From contig OZ035962.1 in assembly GCA_964034945.1 (NCBI GenBank), positions 33,879,943-33,943,942 of the forward strand: 64,000 nt of DNA, given 5' to 3'. Below the pieces are notes generated by a model. It saw only the letters and a program-made list of their open reading frames with translations. It was not told the origin of the DNA and ran no database searches. Positions 43,165-54,394 of this stretch are shown here, one piece after another; position 1 is the first letter of the stretch; each line of letters opens with the position of its first letter. A program made the position numbers and the translations under genes. The DNA is from Chrysopilus asiliformis (Eukaryota > Arthropoda > Insecta > Diptera > Rhagionidae).

Positions 43165-44485
43165 GGGTATCCGTTTTATTTATTTATTTATTTATTTCGT
43201 CATCAACAGGTTACAAAAAATAGTACCATCTGATTAAAAAAAAACATTTAACTAAGTGTATATCGTATTTTGAACTAAACAATTTTAATTATTACAATAT
43301 CTTAATGCTAGTTTCAAAGATTTAAAATTAATATTGAAATCACATAAATGCTCAAATTTATTGTATAAAACTGACATAGAAGTCACTGGTTCATTTAATC
43401 CGTAGTTAGTGACATGGTGATTAACATAAAAAAGTTAGAGTGACGAAGAACACGTGTACGAGTACTAACATTTAAAGTACAAAGTAGATTTGGAACATCT
43501 ATCTCGCCCGATAATAATTGGGCGGCAAGCAAAACACCTTGATTTTGACGCCTAGACTCTAAAGAATTCATATTCAACAGTGTAAGTCTATCAGAATAAG
43601 GAGGGAGACGTTTATTGTCCTGCCATGGTAATGACCTTAAGGCAAATCGAAGGAAATGCTTTTGGACATTTTCAATACGTTGAATGTGACAGGCGTAAAG
43701 GGCATCCAGACAACACAGCAGTATTCCAATATTGGACGAACGAATGCTGAGTAGAGAACCTTCAACACGAAAGGATCATTGAATTCCTTGGAAAAACGCT
43801 TCACGAACCCTAACATGGAATTTGCTCTATTAATCATGTGACTAATATGGCAATTGAAATCTAATCTTGAGTCAAGAGTAACACCCAAGTCACATATTTC
43901 GGAAACTCTTAAGACAGCGGTTTCATTCAGTTTATAGGTAAAAGCAATGGGGTCACGTTTTCTACAAAATGTAATGCAACGACACTTTTCAATATTTAAT
44001 TTAAGATCATTCTTTGAGCACCAAGTGGTAAACCTATCAATGTCAATTTGAAGCAGCGGGCAGTCATGAAAGGATCGAATAATTTTGTAAATTTTTAAAT
44101 CGTCGGCGTAGCCCAATGCTGTTGAATTGGATAATAAACTGAACACGTCATTTATGAAAATGTTGAATAATAGAGGATCCAGGTGACTACCTTGCGGAAC
44201 ACCACTTCCAACGCCTACTACATCCGAGAGACAATTACAAAATTTAACACGAAAAGAACGTTCTGAGAGATACGAATGAATCCACTCAACAACAATAGGT
44301 TGAAAACCCAGACGTAAAAGTTTGAAAATAAATATCCTATGATTGACTCTGTCGAAAGCTTTAGAGAAGTCAGTATATAAACAATCCGCTTGGAAGCCAT
44401 TTTCCATACCATTGAGGGCATCACTGGTAAACTGAACTAGTTGAGTAGCCGTCGAACGAGTTTTCATAAAACCAAATAATTACAT
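43165..44485 (-). mobile_element. 5'-truncated non-LTR retrotransposon with (TAAA)n tail
   Basis: On the minus strand it begins within the RT domain (near 44485) and ends in a TAAATAAATAAA tail at 43197-43165. Truncation at the 5' end and a simple 3' tail are the usual outcome of target-primed reverse transcription. It lies against the end of the other non-LTR fragment. Confidence 0.8.
43637..44467 (-). pseudogene. Non-LTR reverse transcriptase (Jockey/CR1-type), truncated
   Basis: A 276-codon frame: RT palm with YTDFSKAFDRVNH, VPQGSHLDPLLFNIFINDVF and catalytic YADD (ALGYADDLKIYK), then thumb (FTTWCSKNDLKLNIEKCRCI and YSAFVRPILEYCCVVW). The usual GVPQGSxLGP has D for G. Upstream endonuclease and early RT are missing; the frame breaks near 43640 and the C-terminus resumes in another frame at 43577-43395 (MNMNSLESRRQNQGVLLAAQ). 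It cannot be active. Confidence 0.88.
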
Positions 44486-44499
44486 AATTCAACGTATAT

Positions 44500-44790
44500 T
44501 GCATAACGTATATTACATAACGTATATTACATAATTCAAGAACGCGTTGAGCTAGAAACTTGAAATTTTTTAGAAATGAATTTTCCAAAAATCATAGTTT
44601 TCTTTCAGTTTTTGGAAAATTACCGTCAGATATAACTAGTACCTCCAACACAATTTTTTTTTTCAAAAATACATTGTTTTGAAAATTTCTCGCAAACTAT
44701 GCCCTTTTGAGGGAGAATGCATATAACAAAATTCATAGAAAAGTTTGACTATAATTTTTGTTTCATAAAGCTAAAAATTTTGTAGCAACT
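44500..44790 (+). repeat. Family C fragment
   Basis: AATTCAAGAACGCGTTGAGC and TTCTCGCAAACTATGCCCTTTTGA match blocks at 60855-60900 and 62390-62415. Confidence 0.5.
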
Positions 44791-45007
44791 GATTTAAAAT
44801 AATTCTCGCTTAATTAATCTGCTGCTGCGAAGGGTGATGTCATTCGATTTAATTTAAAGGCATATGGGGATGAAATCCTTAATCTAACCTATAAAACCTT
44901 TGATAGTTTCAACGAAACACAATATGGACTTAAGAAGAAAGAATTTTTAACCGCGTCAAAGTGAAATCGCTTGAAACGAGACCATGTAAATACAGGGTTT
45001 CACTGTA

Positions 45008-46070
45008 TGTCGTTCTATCGTTGCTTTCGTTGATTAAACTCTTTCAAGGGTCGACGGCCGACGGCCGACGTCCCAATGTATTTTCATATTTCCCAGGCAA
45101 CCGTCAACTTGTTGATGTGGATTCGACATTACAAAGTGTTACAATAATAATTGGCGAAAAAAGGCTCAGAGGTTTTCCGGCTCGAATGGGTTAAAACTAG
45201 GAATTTTTATATCCGAAAATTCACTTTACTTCTGAACTTACTCGGCAAAAGTCTTATCCCACCAATTCCCCATGTAAGAAAGTCGGTTACATCCTAGAAA
45301 ATCAATTTGGTTTTTTTTCGACAATCCAAAATAATACAAACACCGTGGAAAGTGAATAACTAATATTGTTCAATTGTCCCCACTCACTGTTCCACATGCA
45401 CATCTAGCAATTTTCATCTTAGGGGGATTCCATACGAAATCGCACAGTAGAAAAAGACCCATTTTTCACCATTTCTTCCCGCTTTCAAAAATTTGTATTT
45501 TCCAAACTATTCATTCTACACCAAAACATAAGAAACATTGTTTTATTAGAAATTCTTGGGCTATAAAACAAAAAATTTGCAGGACTTTTGAAGGACGAAA
45601 AAGGGATTTCCTTTAAATATTTCAAAAACTGCGATTTATCTTTGAATTTGTTTTTAGTGATTCATCAATATTTTTACTTGAATTCCCTCAAAATTTCTTT
45701 TCAGGTTACCGCCTGAATCTGGAGTTAAAAAATAAAACGTGATTAAACGATTTTGGTTTTAAAATCATAAAATTAAAAAAAAAATACTGTGCAACAACCA
45801 AAACGACCTGTTAGGTTTTTTTGACTAATTAAGGAATGCTGAGCACGACTCCAGAACAAAGTTTAGCTCTATCTATAGTTTGTGAGATAATGGCACTCAA
45901 AGTTTGAAATAACGGTTAAGAACCTCTATACTAAAACTTTTTCATTTGCAATATCACTGTTCATCATTAATAAACGAACATTTTTTGTTCAGGGGGTAAT
46001 CTCCGCCATCTCTCTTTACCCCTTTTTTGGGGGTTTTTTTAAACTATTTTTTAAAGAAAATGGCCATATC
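45008..46070. other. No gene seen
   Basis: Contains a short CGACGGC tandem at 45051-45070. A possible TTAA-bounded MITE (about 45032-45190) was considered but its ends match poorly. Confidence 0.45.
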
Positions 46071-46242
46071 TGCTAAACCAGCGGTGGCCAACCCGCGGCC
46101 CGCGGGCCGCGTGCGGCCCGAGACATTTGAAGATGCGGCCCGCCAAATGATTTGAAATTTTCAAAAAAAAAAATTATGTAACTAATAAAATACAAAATAC
46201 TAAAACTGCTCATAAAGTTTATATGCAAATTTACAATTTAAT

Positions 46243-46716
46243 TTTTATACCCGTATGGTGAAACCAAAGGGTATATTAACTTTGCCTTATCGTTTGTAAC
46301 GCCAAGATCCCGTCATTACACACAAAAATGCATTACGCCAATGTGTTTAGGATGATAAAATAAAATAAATTAATTTGTGCATGTCCGTCCGTCTGTGGCG
46401 CGGAGCTACAGAATTGAAATTTTTCGCAGATTCGTTTTTCGTAAAATGCGAGGCTAAGTTCGTTAATGGGGAAAAACGGACCATTAGGGGGGTACCCCCC
46501 ATAACAAATGAAAACGTTTTTTTGCGAATATCTCAAAAACGGTGCCTCTTATCTAAAAAGTACAAGAACAAAAGTTATTTAGGATATGATTCTACATCTT
46601 GGACAGTTTGACTTCAAAGTGGAATTTTGATATAACTGTTCGCCGTTCACTTAAATCACCATACGGGGTTTCAATAATTGCCAGATTGGCAATTATAGCT
46701 TTTGTTATGTTTTATT
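46243..46716 (+). repeat. Family A repeat, copy in the hAT element
   Basis: Starts with the TATACCC...GGGTATA hairpin, then CCAAGATCCCGTCATTACAC, a very short (GTCC)n tract, GGCGCGGA, TTCGTTAATGGG, GGGGGGTACCCCCC, CACCATACGGGG and the terminal ATTGCCAGATTGGCAAT hairpin followed by TATAGCTTTTGTTATG. Confidence 0.8.
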
Positions 46717-46802
46717 TTACATAAGTACTACTCGTATATATACATCTACATTTAGATAAGTCCATTTATATATATATATTTTTAGCAAATATTTTTTTCT
46801 TA

Positions 46803-47130
46803 CCCCACGACTCCATTAGACTCTTTTCCAGATTGGATTTAAATCCAATCACGAAAAAGTCTAATGGAGACTCAAAAAATCTTGCATCATGATTTAAAAC
46901 TCCTTACTGTCATGATTTTTTCGGCTACTGAAAAGTAGGATTTTTTTACACAAGAATAGCGGTTAAAAGCAATTTTTGTTTCGCGTTGACATTTCTAAGT
47001 AACGCTATGGAGACACGATAAATATGAAAAATCATGACTGAAGATGCCCACACGCTGATTTCTTTATTCGCCAAAATATGGAGTGGGGGAAAAAAATCAT
47101 GATTTTTAAAAGCCCAATGGAGTCGTGGGG
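46803..47130. mobile_element. TTA-flanked MITE (PIF/Harbinger-type)
   Basis: Ends CCCCACGACTCCATTAGAC and complement of CCCCACGACTCCATTGGGC; TTA at 46800-46802 and 47131-47133. The interior repeats ATCATGATTT in both orientations. Confidence 0.82.
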
Positions 47131-47323
47131 TTATGCTCAACTTTTTGCATTTTGTTCTAAATTTTTTTTTAAACCAAGTGACTGTTAAAAAACAACATAA
47201 AATATTATTTGAAAAATTTTACTAAGAAATGGCGGTTTTTTTTTTTCATGGCGGCCCGCCAAAAAAAATGAATCATCAGATTGGCCCGTGGAACGATTTG
47301 GGTTGGCCAGGCCTGTGCTAAAC

Positions 47324-48006
47324 GGTTAGAAAAACTATTATAGTATCTTTGGGGAAAATATTCTTCATAAAAACAACAAAACCGCTCGAACACTCGTATT
47401 CTAGGAGAAAAACCCATAGAGCGAACTTTTCTATTTTTCCGTGACTCAGCACTTTGAAACAAATCTCCTTTCGCTCAAATAATTTATGTTTGCTTTTCAT
47501 AATGCATGAAAGATTTTTAGGGCTGACTAATTGTCTTTCGGCCATAACCTTTGATGACCTTCAAATGTTTTGTTTCAAGGATTCTGGAGGTCCTCATTTT
47601 GGTAATTCATATATCGGTCTTTATTCTTGGATTTCATCGAAACTTATTACTTGGCCGATTTTCGTGCAGCTTTTTACGTTTTGCTCGACATTTTCAAAGT
47701 TGGCCAGGAAAATAAATTCTGTGAGGATAATTATACTTTTTGATGAAAAATTTACGAAAAAAGGTATTTCTAGGGGGTTTTCCGTATCACACCTGAGATT
47801 ATCGACTTTAAAATCTTCAGAATGCCAATTTATCAAAGAAGAAAAATGCAAAAGGGATAATATCGTTATTCTTACAGGATTTCGCGTATCGAATTTCAAA
47901 ATTTCGGTGTCGAATTGCTGGTCAGTGGCCCCAAGAGAGAGAAAATATTGTCTCAGTTTTTTTTGGATAGCCCAGGAATTTTTAAAAGCGCAAAGAATCG
48001 GCAAAG
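47324..48006. other. No gene seen
   Basis: Weakly structured AT-rich DNA; the frames 47454-48065 (plus) and 48019-47621 (minus) overlap each other in opposite directions and have no recognisable motif. Probably old repeat sequence. Confidence 0.45.
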
Positions 48007-48573
48007 AAAAACATAACAAAAGCTATAATTGCCAATCTGGCAATCATTGGAGACCCGTATGGTGATATTCGTATCAAAATTCGAACAGTTATACCAAAAT
48101 TCCACTTTGAAGTCAAACTTTCCAATAAGATTTTTTAAAATTTATTCCAATTGCATTTTGATGTATGGAAGTTTTATGTAGAATCATATCCTAAATAACT
48201 TTTGTTCTTGGACTTTTTTGATAAGATTCACCGTTTTTGAGATATTCACAAAAAACGATTTCGTTCGTATGGGGGGTACCCCCCCTAATGGTCCATTTTT
48301 GCCCATTAACGAACTTAGCCTCGCATTTTACGAAAAACGAATCTGCGCAAAATTTCAAGTCTCTAGCTCAATCCGTGCGCCTGCAATCCGCGCCACAGAC
48401 AGACGGACGGACAGACAGACAGACAGACGGACGGACATGCAGAAATTAAATATTTTTATCATTCTAAACACACTGGTGTAATTCATTTTTTTGTGTGATG
48501 ACGGGATCTTGGCGTTACAAACGGTAAGGCAAAGTTAATATACCTTTTGGTTTCACCATACGGGTATAAAAAT
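48007..48573 (-). repeat. Family A repeat, full-length copy
   Basis: About 567 bp, reverse orientation. From its own 5' end: TATACCC hairpin, CCAAGATCCCGTCATCACAC, (GTCC/GTCT)n at about 48397-48437, GGCGCGGATTGCAGGCGCAC, AGAGACTTGAAATTT, GGTACCCCCC, CACCATACGGG and the terminal hairpin. Confidence 0.85.
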
Positions 48574-48801
48574 AATCAGAGGCTTCTTAAACTCTTTTAA
48601 AATCCAAACCCCGTATGGCCAAACAAAAAGATACGGGTATTCCTATTTTTAATAAAAAAGTGCCTGTCAATTTTTATCGAAACTCGAGGGTCACTTAAAT
48701 TTTTCGCATATATTGTGCGATTTCATATGGAATCAGACTTATAAAAATTAGCTATTTAAATGATTATCTTAGAACATTAAAACTTATAGAATCGTTTTTA
48801 A
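48574..48801. other. No gene seen
   Basis: Short spacer between repeats. Confidence 0.4.
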
Positions 48802-49039
48802 CAGTAGATTGCTCAAGCAAGTCATTTTGACTGCTTTTTAATTTCAATCAGAAAAACAATTATGTATATAATCACACAATTTGTTAGAATTTTGTGACCT
48901 TTTGTACAACATATAAATGCGTTTATTAATAATTGTAGTTACCTCCCCCCTCCTTCATTTCCGGTATATATATATGTATTATACCTATATTGCCAAAAGC
49001 AGTCATTTTGACTGCTTGACTTCCTTGGGCAATCTAGTG
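48802..49039. mobile_element. TTAA-flanked (piggyBac-type) MITE, 238 bp
   Basis: TTAA at 48798-48801 and 49040-49043; ends CAGTAGATTGCTCAAG and complement of CACTAGATTGCCCAAG. Near both ends lies GTCATTTTGACTGC, part of the palindrome GCAGTCATTTTGACTGC. Confidence 0.78.
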
Positions 49040-49479
49040 TTAAAATCGTATTACTATAATTGTATGACACAAAAACAAATACAAGTTTTCTGTACGTTTT
49101 TATATAAAGGCTCTTTGTTGTTGCAATTCTAATTCGTATTATTGCGTTTATCCAAGCAATCAGCATTGTTAGATGCATTTGTTTGGATTAACACGATTCT
49201 TTCAAGTCTTGTCAATAGAATCCTGTAATACAACTAGGTCGAATATGGTATTTTCTTTAGTTACTTTCCCTTCAAGTATTTCGTGAAAGTAGAATTTTCG
49301 TTAAAAAATAGAATTCTCGGGAATGGGAGAAACAAATTTTCCAAAAAAACTCGGAAAATCCTGAACTCCACAATTTGGCATATATCGACAGTGATATCTA
49401 AAGCATCCTTCACGCGTATTAAGTTTACTTGAAAGCTTTTATATCTACGAACACTTCACAAGCTTTAACTGATGATTAA

Positions 49480-49811
49480 CACGTTGACTGTCATGTGAGA
49501 CTGACGTGGTCTCATATTAAAATGAGCTCTTCAGGGCGTGTGAGACATATTTGGTCTCAAAGTACTTTGGTAAAGCATTGGATTTACAGAACTATATGAA
49601 ACTTGTGGAAAAAATAATAGGTGGCCTGAGACACTCTCTTTTGATGATTGGCCTATGCATTTTGTGAGCGCAATGTTGAACTACAAAGGATTACATATGA
49701 AACCATCTATTAGCCTCAAAAATTTCAAAATTTCAACTACACGGAAAAAACATATGGGAACCATTCGTTTGAAATCTCATGCTTTATCTCATGTTTTTGC
49801 GCTCCAATGGC
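49480..49811. mobile_element. Possible TTAA-flanked MITE with GAGAC...GTCTC palindromes
   Basis: TTAA at 49476-49479 and 49812-49815. Seventeen bases inside the left end is GAGAC-TGACGTG-GTCTC; a second GAGAC-ATATTTG-GTCTC follows. The right end matches the left poorly. Confidence 0.4.
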
Positions 49812-49815
49812 TTAA

Positions 49816-50284
49816 AAACTAGTAATGCGGACGCCCGCCGTTGAAGCTCGTATTCAGTTTAGCTATTTAAAAGTTATTAAAGAGCTAAACAGAATGCGAG
49901 CGTCAAGGCAAGTGATTTTTTGTACTGGCACTGCAAGTACTTTTTGTACTGGCACTGTAAAAAAAATCATAAGGGCATTCATGCAAGCGGATAAATTGAG
50001 AGTTTGCCTATTTGCATATTCGATGGTTCGAGATATAGGAAAAAAGATTGTATATATCCACGTGGTATCACAAAGGGGCAATTTTGGGCCTAAGTATGCC
50101 AGTCTTTGCACCCACTCCAACCTAAACGAACCTAACCTCCATTATATGAACTACCCAAATATAGGAACTAAAAAAAATCTTTTAGCTACTTTGATATATG
50201 AACTAAAATTCTGATACATCCACGTCGGTCCGGAATCCTGTCAGCATCAATCCTGTCAGCATTCTGTCAGCAGTTGGTTGAAAT
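49816..50284. other. No gene seen
   Basis: Short direct repeat TTTTTGTACTGGCACTG at 49915-49965 and CCTGTCAGCAT repeats near 50237-50270. The 129-codon frame 49825-50214 has no recognisable motif and starts inside a probable MITE. Confidence 0.4.
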
Positions 50285-50387
50285 CAGGGATGGGAAACGT
50301 TAGCGTAACGTAACGAAATAACGATTTTCCGGGTTTTCCATAACGAAATGTATAACGTTAAGAGTTTTTTTTCGTTTGTCATCCCTG
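50285..50387. mobile_element. Tiny hAT MITE, 103 bp
   Basis: CAGGGATG ... CATCCCTG ends with flanking 8-mers GTTGAAAT and GTTAAAAT (7/8). The interior has AACGTTA and TAACG motifs in both orientations. Confidence 0.72.
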
Positions 50388-50395
50388 GTTAAAAT

Positions 50396-50534
50396 ACATA
50401 CATTTTCTTTTTGGAAATCCAATTATATTTTCAGTCTCGAAGTTTAAGTTCAAAACGGTCAAAAAGTAAGTGTTTGATCATTAAGTAAAAGATGCAGTTT
50501 ATCTTATTATTTTACAAGAAAACAATACCTCTAA
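50396..50534 (+). repeat. Direct repeat D1 (partner at 51803-51950)
   Basis: CATTTTCTTTTTGGAAATCC ... GAAAACAATACCTCTAA, about 88% identical to 51803-51950. The mariner-like element follows D1 immediately but is absent after D2. Confidence 0.7.
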
Positions 50535-50536
50535 TA

Positions 50537-51436
50537 AAGGGTCTTTCAATAAACGCTCGATTTTTAAATGTAAATAAAACAAGTTGTGTGTGAGATATCC
50601 ACTCATTTTTTTTTTGTTTCAAAGAATATTTTATAGCATTAAGTATGGAATAAAACGTCGTTCAAATGTCCACCGCGGCTTTGTTTGGTGGCACGTATCC
50701 GGGAGGTCCAATTTTCGATGACTTTGTCGCATAAATCTTGCTGAATATGCTCGATGTCGTTCATTTTTTGAGGGCATCAATTGTTTGCAGTTTATTCGCA
50801 TAGACCTGCGATTTAAGAAAGCCCCAAAGGAAGAAGTCTAAAGTTGCCAGTTCACGTCGACGCCGCGCGAGATAAACATGCCCTCAAATCACTCGTGCAG
50901 AATAGCCGTCGTGGCATGCGCTGTGTGGCATGTAGCGCCGTCCTGTTGGAACCACATGTTTTCGGTATCCATATCATCCAATTTGGGCCACAAGAAGTTA
51001 ATTATCATCGATCTGTAGTGCTCGCCGTTGACGGTTATGGCAATGCTAGTTTTGTTTTGGAAGAAGTACGGACCGATGATTCCGCCAGACTAAAATCCGC
51101 ACCAAACAGTGACTTTCTCGGGATGCATTTGGTGCTGGTGTATCTCGTGTGGATTGGTAGCCTTCCAAATCCGAAAATTTTGCTTGATCATATATCCATT
51201 CATCCAAAAATGAGCCTTGTCGATGAAGATGATTTTTTTGGCAAAACGTTTCTTCAACGGAGCACTGATTTTGAAAATAAAATCTGATGATTTGCACACG
51301 TTGTTCAATGCTATAACCTTCAATGGCGATTCGCCATACACTACTAAATAATTCAAAACAAATTTGACAGATGTTGCTTTAAGAACATTATCGCTATAAC
51401 CTAACAAACTTCGTGCGTCCTTATTGAAAGACCCTT
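50537..51436 (-). mobile_element. Mariner-like element with degenerate transposase
   Basis: TA at 50535-50536 and 51437-51438; ends AAGGGTCTTTCAATAA and its complement. The minus strand holds transposase pieces: KIIFIDKAHFWMNGYMIKQN (first acidic motif altered from FSDEAHF to FIDKAHF), MHPEKVTVWCGF, and further on FQQDGATCHTAHAT. The N-terminal helix-turn-helix is reduced by a deletion and the frame is broken. Same family as 56194-57232. Confidence 0.85.
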
Positions 51437-51458
51437 TATCTGTGATTACAAAACTCAA
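51090..51458 (-). pseudogene. Mariner-like transposase remnant
   Basis: The 122-codon frame covers the end of the DNA-binding region and the start of the DDE domain. The first catalytic block reads FIDKAHF, with the expected aspartate-glutamate pair changed to D-K. Downstream blocks (QQDGATCH) exist in the sequence after a frame change. Non-functional. Confidence 0.75.
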
Positions 51459-51790
51459 AAACTACTGGACCGATGTTGACGCGGTTGTTTTGCCGCGTAA
51501 GGAGCAGGTTTGCGTTGCCAGGAGCAGGTTTTTAGCTATGTTAGATTTTCAAAATTCGAAACAGAAGGTCCTGAAGGATAACGCAAATATCCTTTTTCCC
51601 ATTTGTCGCTAGAAAAATTGGCATTATGGGGTTTTTGGGGTCGCTGATCACGAATCCGGTATTAGATTTTTAAAATTCGAAACGGAAGGTCCTGTAAGGA
51701 TACCGTTTTTTTCCAAAAGTTTTTAGGTTAGTTATGGTTTTTTGGCATTCTAAAATTTATACAAAAAGCTTTAAGCTTGCAACGCAGGGT
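51445..51790 (+). repeat. Family D repeat
   Basis: Contains AAATTCGAAAC-GAAGGTCCTG twice and AATATCCTTTTTCCCATTT; similar sequence follows the other mariner-like element at 57240-57480 and GGTCGCTGA..ATCCGG relates to 40855-41000. Confidence 0.55.
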
Positions 51791-51802
51791 CTGCTAGTGT
51801 AA

Positions 51803-51950
51803 TATATTTTCTTTTTGGAAATCCAATTGTTTTTTCAATCCCGAAGTTTAACTTCATAACTAACTTAGAGTGCGTAAGTGTTTGACCATTGAACAAAAGG
51901 GACAGATTATCTTATTATTTTACAAGAAAACAATACCTCTAATACATTAA
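51803..51950 (+). repeat. Direct repeat D2, empty-site partner of D1
   Basis: Reads ...ACAATACCTCTAATACATTAAC, that is TA without the transposon. Confidence 0.7.
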
Positions 51951-52681
51951 CTTTTCGATTTTATTAACATAAGTTTATATAATCAAGACTCTGGTGTACC
52001 TAATTTTTCATCAAACTGTGTTTAATTATGTAAGAAAGATATGTATATCAATCTCACCGCTAGAAATTAAAACAAAAAATTTTGTGCCTGCTAAGTTGAA
52101 CGGGACGCAGCTTTTAGTAAATATTAAGCGTACTGTTTACCTATTCCAGTCTATATGTAACATGTGAGAAATATACTAATCCTGTTGAGTTATTTTTTTC
52201 ACTTGATATTGAATTGCTTAAGGCTCTGATTAGCCTTTGTCTTTGCCAATTTTATAAAGTTTCGTAATTAAATTAACTCTTAATCAGAGAGAATGCAGGC
52301 TAATACATCCCATACGATAAAGAGAGTTAGTCATGTCATAATATCACTAAAGCCAGGCAATATAATTTCTCGTCAAATTGTTGGGCATATACATACATTG
52401 TATATTCACATCAATACCTAATAGGTACTTATCTAGCACTACCGAGTTCGTCCTATCGTAAGAGATATATTTTTCCACTCTTTGTATACGTACCTATATA
52501 TTTATGTGTCATATTATATTGCTCATAAAATAGATCATACAGATATATGAGCTGAATACTCGTGATATGTGTTTAATTAACTTTTTATACCTTTTAATAA
52601 TAAAAAAAGCTTTGGTAGATTATGTCATTTTGTGCGACATGGATTGAAAGTTACTTATATATTTCTCTTTTCTCTTTTTAG
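51951..52681 (+). other. Probable intron sequence, no repeat recognised
   Basis: AT-rich; ends in a textbook acceptor, TTTCTCTTTTCTCTTTTTAG, at 52662-52681. Confidence 0.45.
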
Positions 52682-53824
52682 GACAGCAAGGACTGATTAT
52701 TATCGAATTTTGAGGATTAAAAGAACTAAAAATATAGAGATTTAGGATTTTCATCAAAGAAGCACAGAAATTTATTAAAAATGGTTTTCAAATAATAATC
52801 TATCTACAGAAAAAAGTGATAAATATGTCCTTAATATACATTAAATAACTTGCAAATGTGAAATTTGAGATTTAGCTGCCATTCAAAAAGTATTGGTAAC
52901 AATCAATAATTCCATAGCGATGTAAAAGTGGAACGAGATTAAATTCGTAGTGTAGAAAAGCATTAAAATTCCCCAAGGACTTAAATGGTAAAAAACCATT
53001 TGATAAAGGAGATGAATTTAAGTACAAGTATTCTGTAATATAATATAAATTATATTACTTACTGTATGTATTTTGGGGTGATTAGCGTTTTATGTGTTAG
53101 TCGAATTCAACAAAAAAAAAAAAGTCTAGCATTAGCGCGCTACATACATTAAGTGAAAGATGGTGAGGCAAGGAAAAAATTAAAAGAATTCAAGTATGGT
53201 ATTATCTGATATGTAACAGCTCTGCTGTCGAGAAGTGAAAATAAAGAAAATGCAAAGAAAATTCATGATAACAAGGTACGCGTGGAATGCAAACGATATA
53301 CAAGCCTGTAAGATTCTCCGTTAATGTCTATGTTGGAGTAACAATCACGAGGACGTGTTTATATTCAGAATGAGATAGAAAAATGTAAAACCTATAGATA
53401 TAAATATCCGCATATAAATAAAGTTACAAAAAAAAAAAAAACGAAAAATTTCAAGAACGGCAAAAAATGTGAAAAAGAAATACATTGTGTAAAACACGAT
53501 ACAGAAAAATGTAACCAACCGAAAGGTGAATTCTATCGGTTGTTACTTGCTACGGCGTTTTATGGAAAATTTCTATGAAAGCAGAAATTTGATATTTATA
53601 TGTACATATGTACGATTATTTTGACGATATATATGTATAGAGAGAAAAAAAATAAATAATAGCAAGGATACTGTCTTCACGCTGTATGAAAAGTTAAAGA
53701 GCGAATCGTACTGCTAACCTGTGCCGAAAACAAAACTTTTTTTTTGCGTTTTCGTATTCATTCATGTAGTAGCATTACGTACTCGAATCACGTACAGAGT
53801 GGATACCCTATCATGATCTTAAAA
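52682..53824 (+). other. Candidate 5' untranslated part of a host exon
   Basis: From the acceptor at 52681 to the likely start codon. About 1.1 kb, AT-rich, with several short upstream ATG frames (for example near 52780) that end quickly, so translation control by upstream frames is possible. No transposon ends are seen in it. Confidence 0.4.
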
Positions 53825-53945
53825 ATGGGCCTTGAAACGATTTTGGGGACAACAAGAAGACCCAATCGCTATGGTAGAGCTATAAGTATCATCTATGCCA
53901 GCGTTTTGCTGGTGTCTTTTTTTAAAACGTCATACGCTAAAATAG
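53825..53945 (+). CDS. Candidate first coding exon of a secreted or membrane protein
   Basis: ATG at 53825 in good context (AAAAATGGG) opens 40 codons plus one base, ending at a strong donor ATAG|GTGAGT (53945/53946), so the intron is phase 1. An earlier in-frame ATG at 53813 adds four residues (MILK) and has a weaker context. The peptide has a basic N-region (RRPNRYGR), a hydrophobic core (AISIIYASVLLVSF) and a small-residue cleavage-like end (TSYA), the layout of a signal peptide. Phase-1 introns after a signal peptide are common in genes for extracellular or Ig-type proteins. I do not recognise the gene; later exons must lie beyond the window or be unseen downstream. Confidence 0.5.
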
Positions 53946-54097
53946 GTGAGTACTTTTTGTGCACATTTTCACTGTAAAGTTGAATACATTATATTTTGAC
54001 AGCAAGGCGTTTTTTTTTATGTTCAATTTTCCCTGGTACAAAAAAAGGAGTATTTAAACTCTTTTTTTTAAAATATAATTATAAGTTTAAATAAAAA

Positions 54098-54160
54098 CAT
54101 AAGAAAGGCTACCATTGCCAGGAGGCATTCGTGAAGTACTCTATATGACAGCAGGCAACA
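54098..54160 (+). repeat. Family B 3'-end fragment
   Basis: ATAAGAAAGGCTACCATTGCC then ACTCTATATGACAGCAGGC, matching the block at 36385-36445. Confidence 0.55.
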
Positions 54161-54394
54161 TTTTTTTGAACAAAAAATTCGATTAGTTTGATTGGATTTT
54201 GATATATCTGTTGTCGTGTTGTGTTTTTCCTAAACACGCCGAGTGGGCATATACACTTTACACATAAGAAAACACTGTATAAATTTTATTTCATTTATTT
54301 AACTAACACTTTTTAATTGGAATTACAATTTTTGGTTAACTTATTACTTAGCAAAGTACATAATTCTTATTTAAACATGAAAATACCTCCTCAC

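Larger units (their letters stand above)
42515..45005. mobile_element. Second TA-flanked pogo-like element, containing two non-LTR fragments
   Basis: Ends CAGTGAACCCCC and GGGTTTCACTG with TA on each side (42513-42514, 45006-45007). The outer 180 bp and 300 bp have no coding capacity. The centre is filled with non-LTR sequence. The terminal match is only about 10 bp, so this is a moderate call. Confidence 0.5.
46079..47315. mobile_element. hAT-type element with nested insertions
   Basis: Exact 8-bp duplication TGCTAAAC at 46071-46078 and 47316-47323. The left end CAGCGGTGGCCAACCCGCGG and right end GGTTGGCCAGGCCTG match as imperfect inverted repeats, with GGCGGCCCGCCA-type blocks inside. It contains a family A copy (46243-46716) and a TTA-flanked MITE (46803-47130). 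No transposase left. Confidence 0.88.

Noticed and set aside
45032..45190. Possible TTAA-flanked MITE
   Set aside because: Left end ACTCTTTC and right end complement ACCCATTC match too weakly; no palindrome.
47454..48065. 203-codon plus-strand and 132-codon minus-strand frames
   Set aside because: They overlap in opposite directions, have no motif, and run into a family A repeat.
49825..50214. 129-codon frame
   Set aside because: No recognisable domain; contains a direct repeat and is preceded by a probable MITE end.
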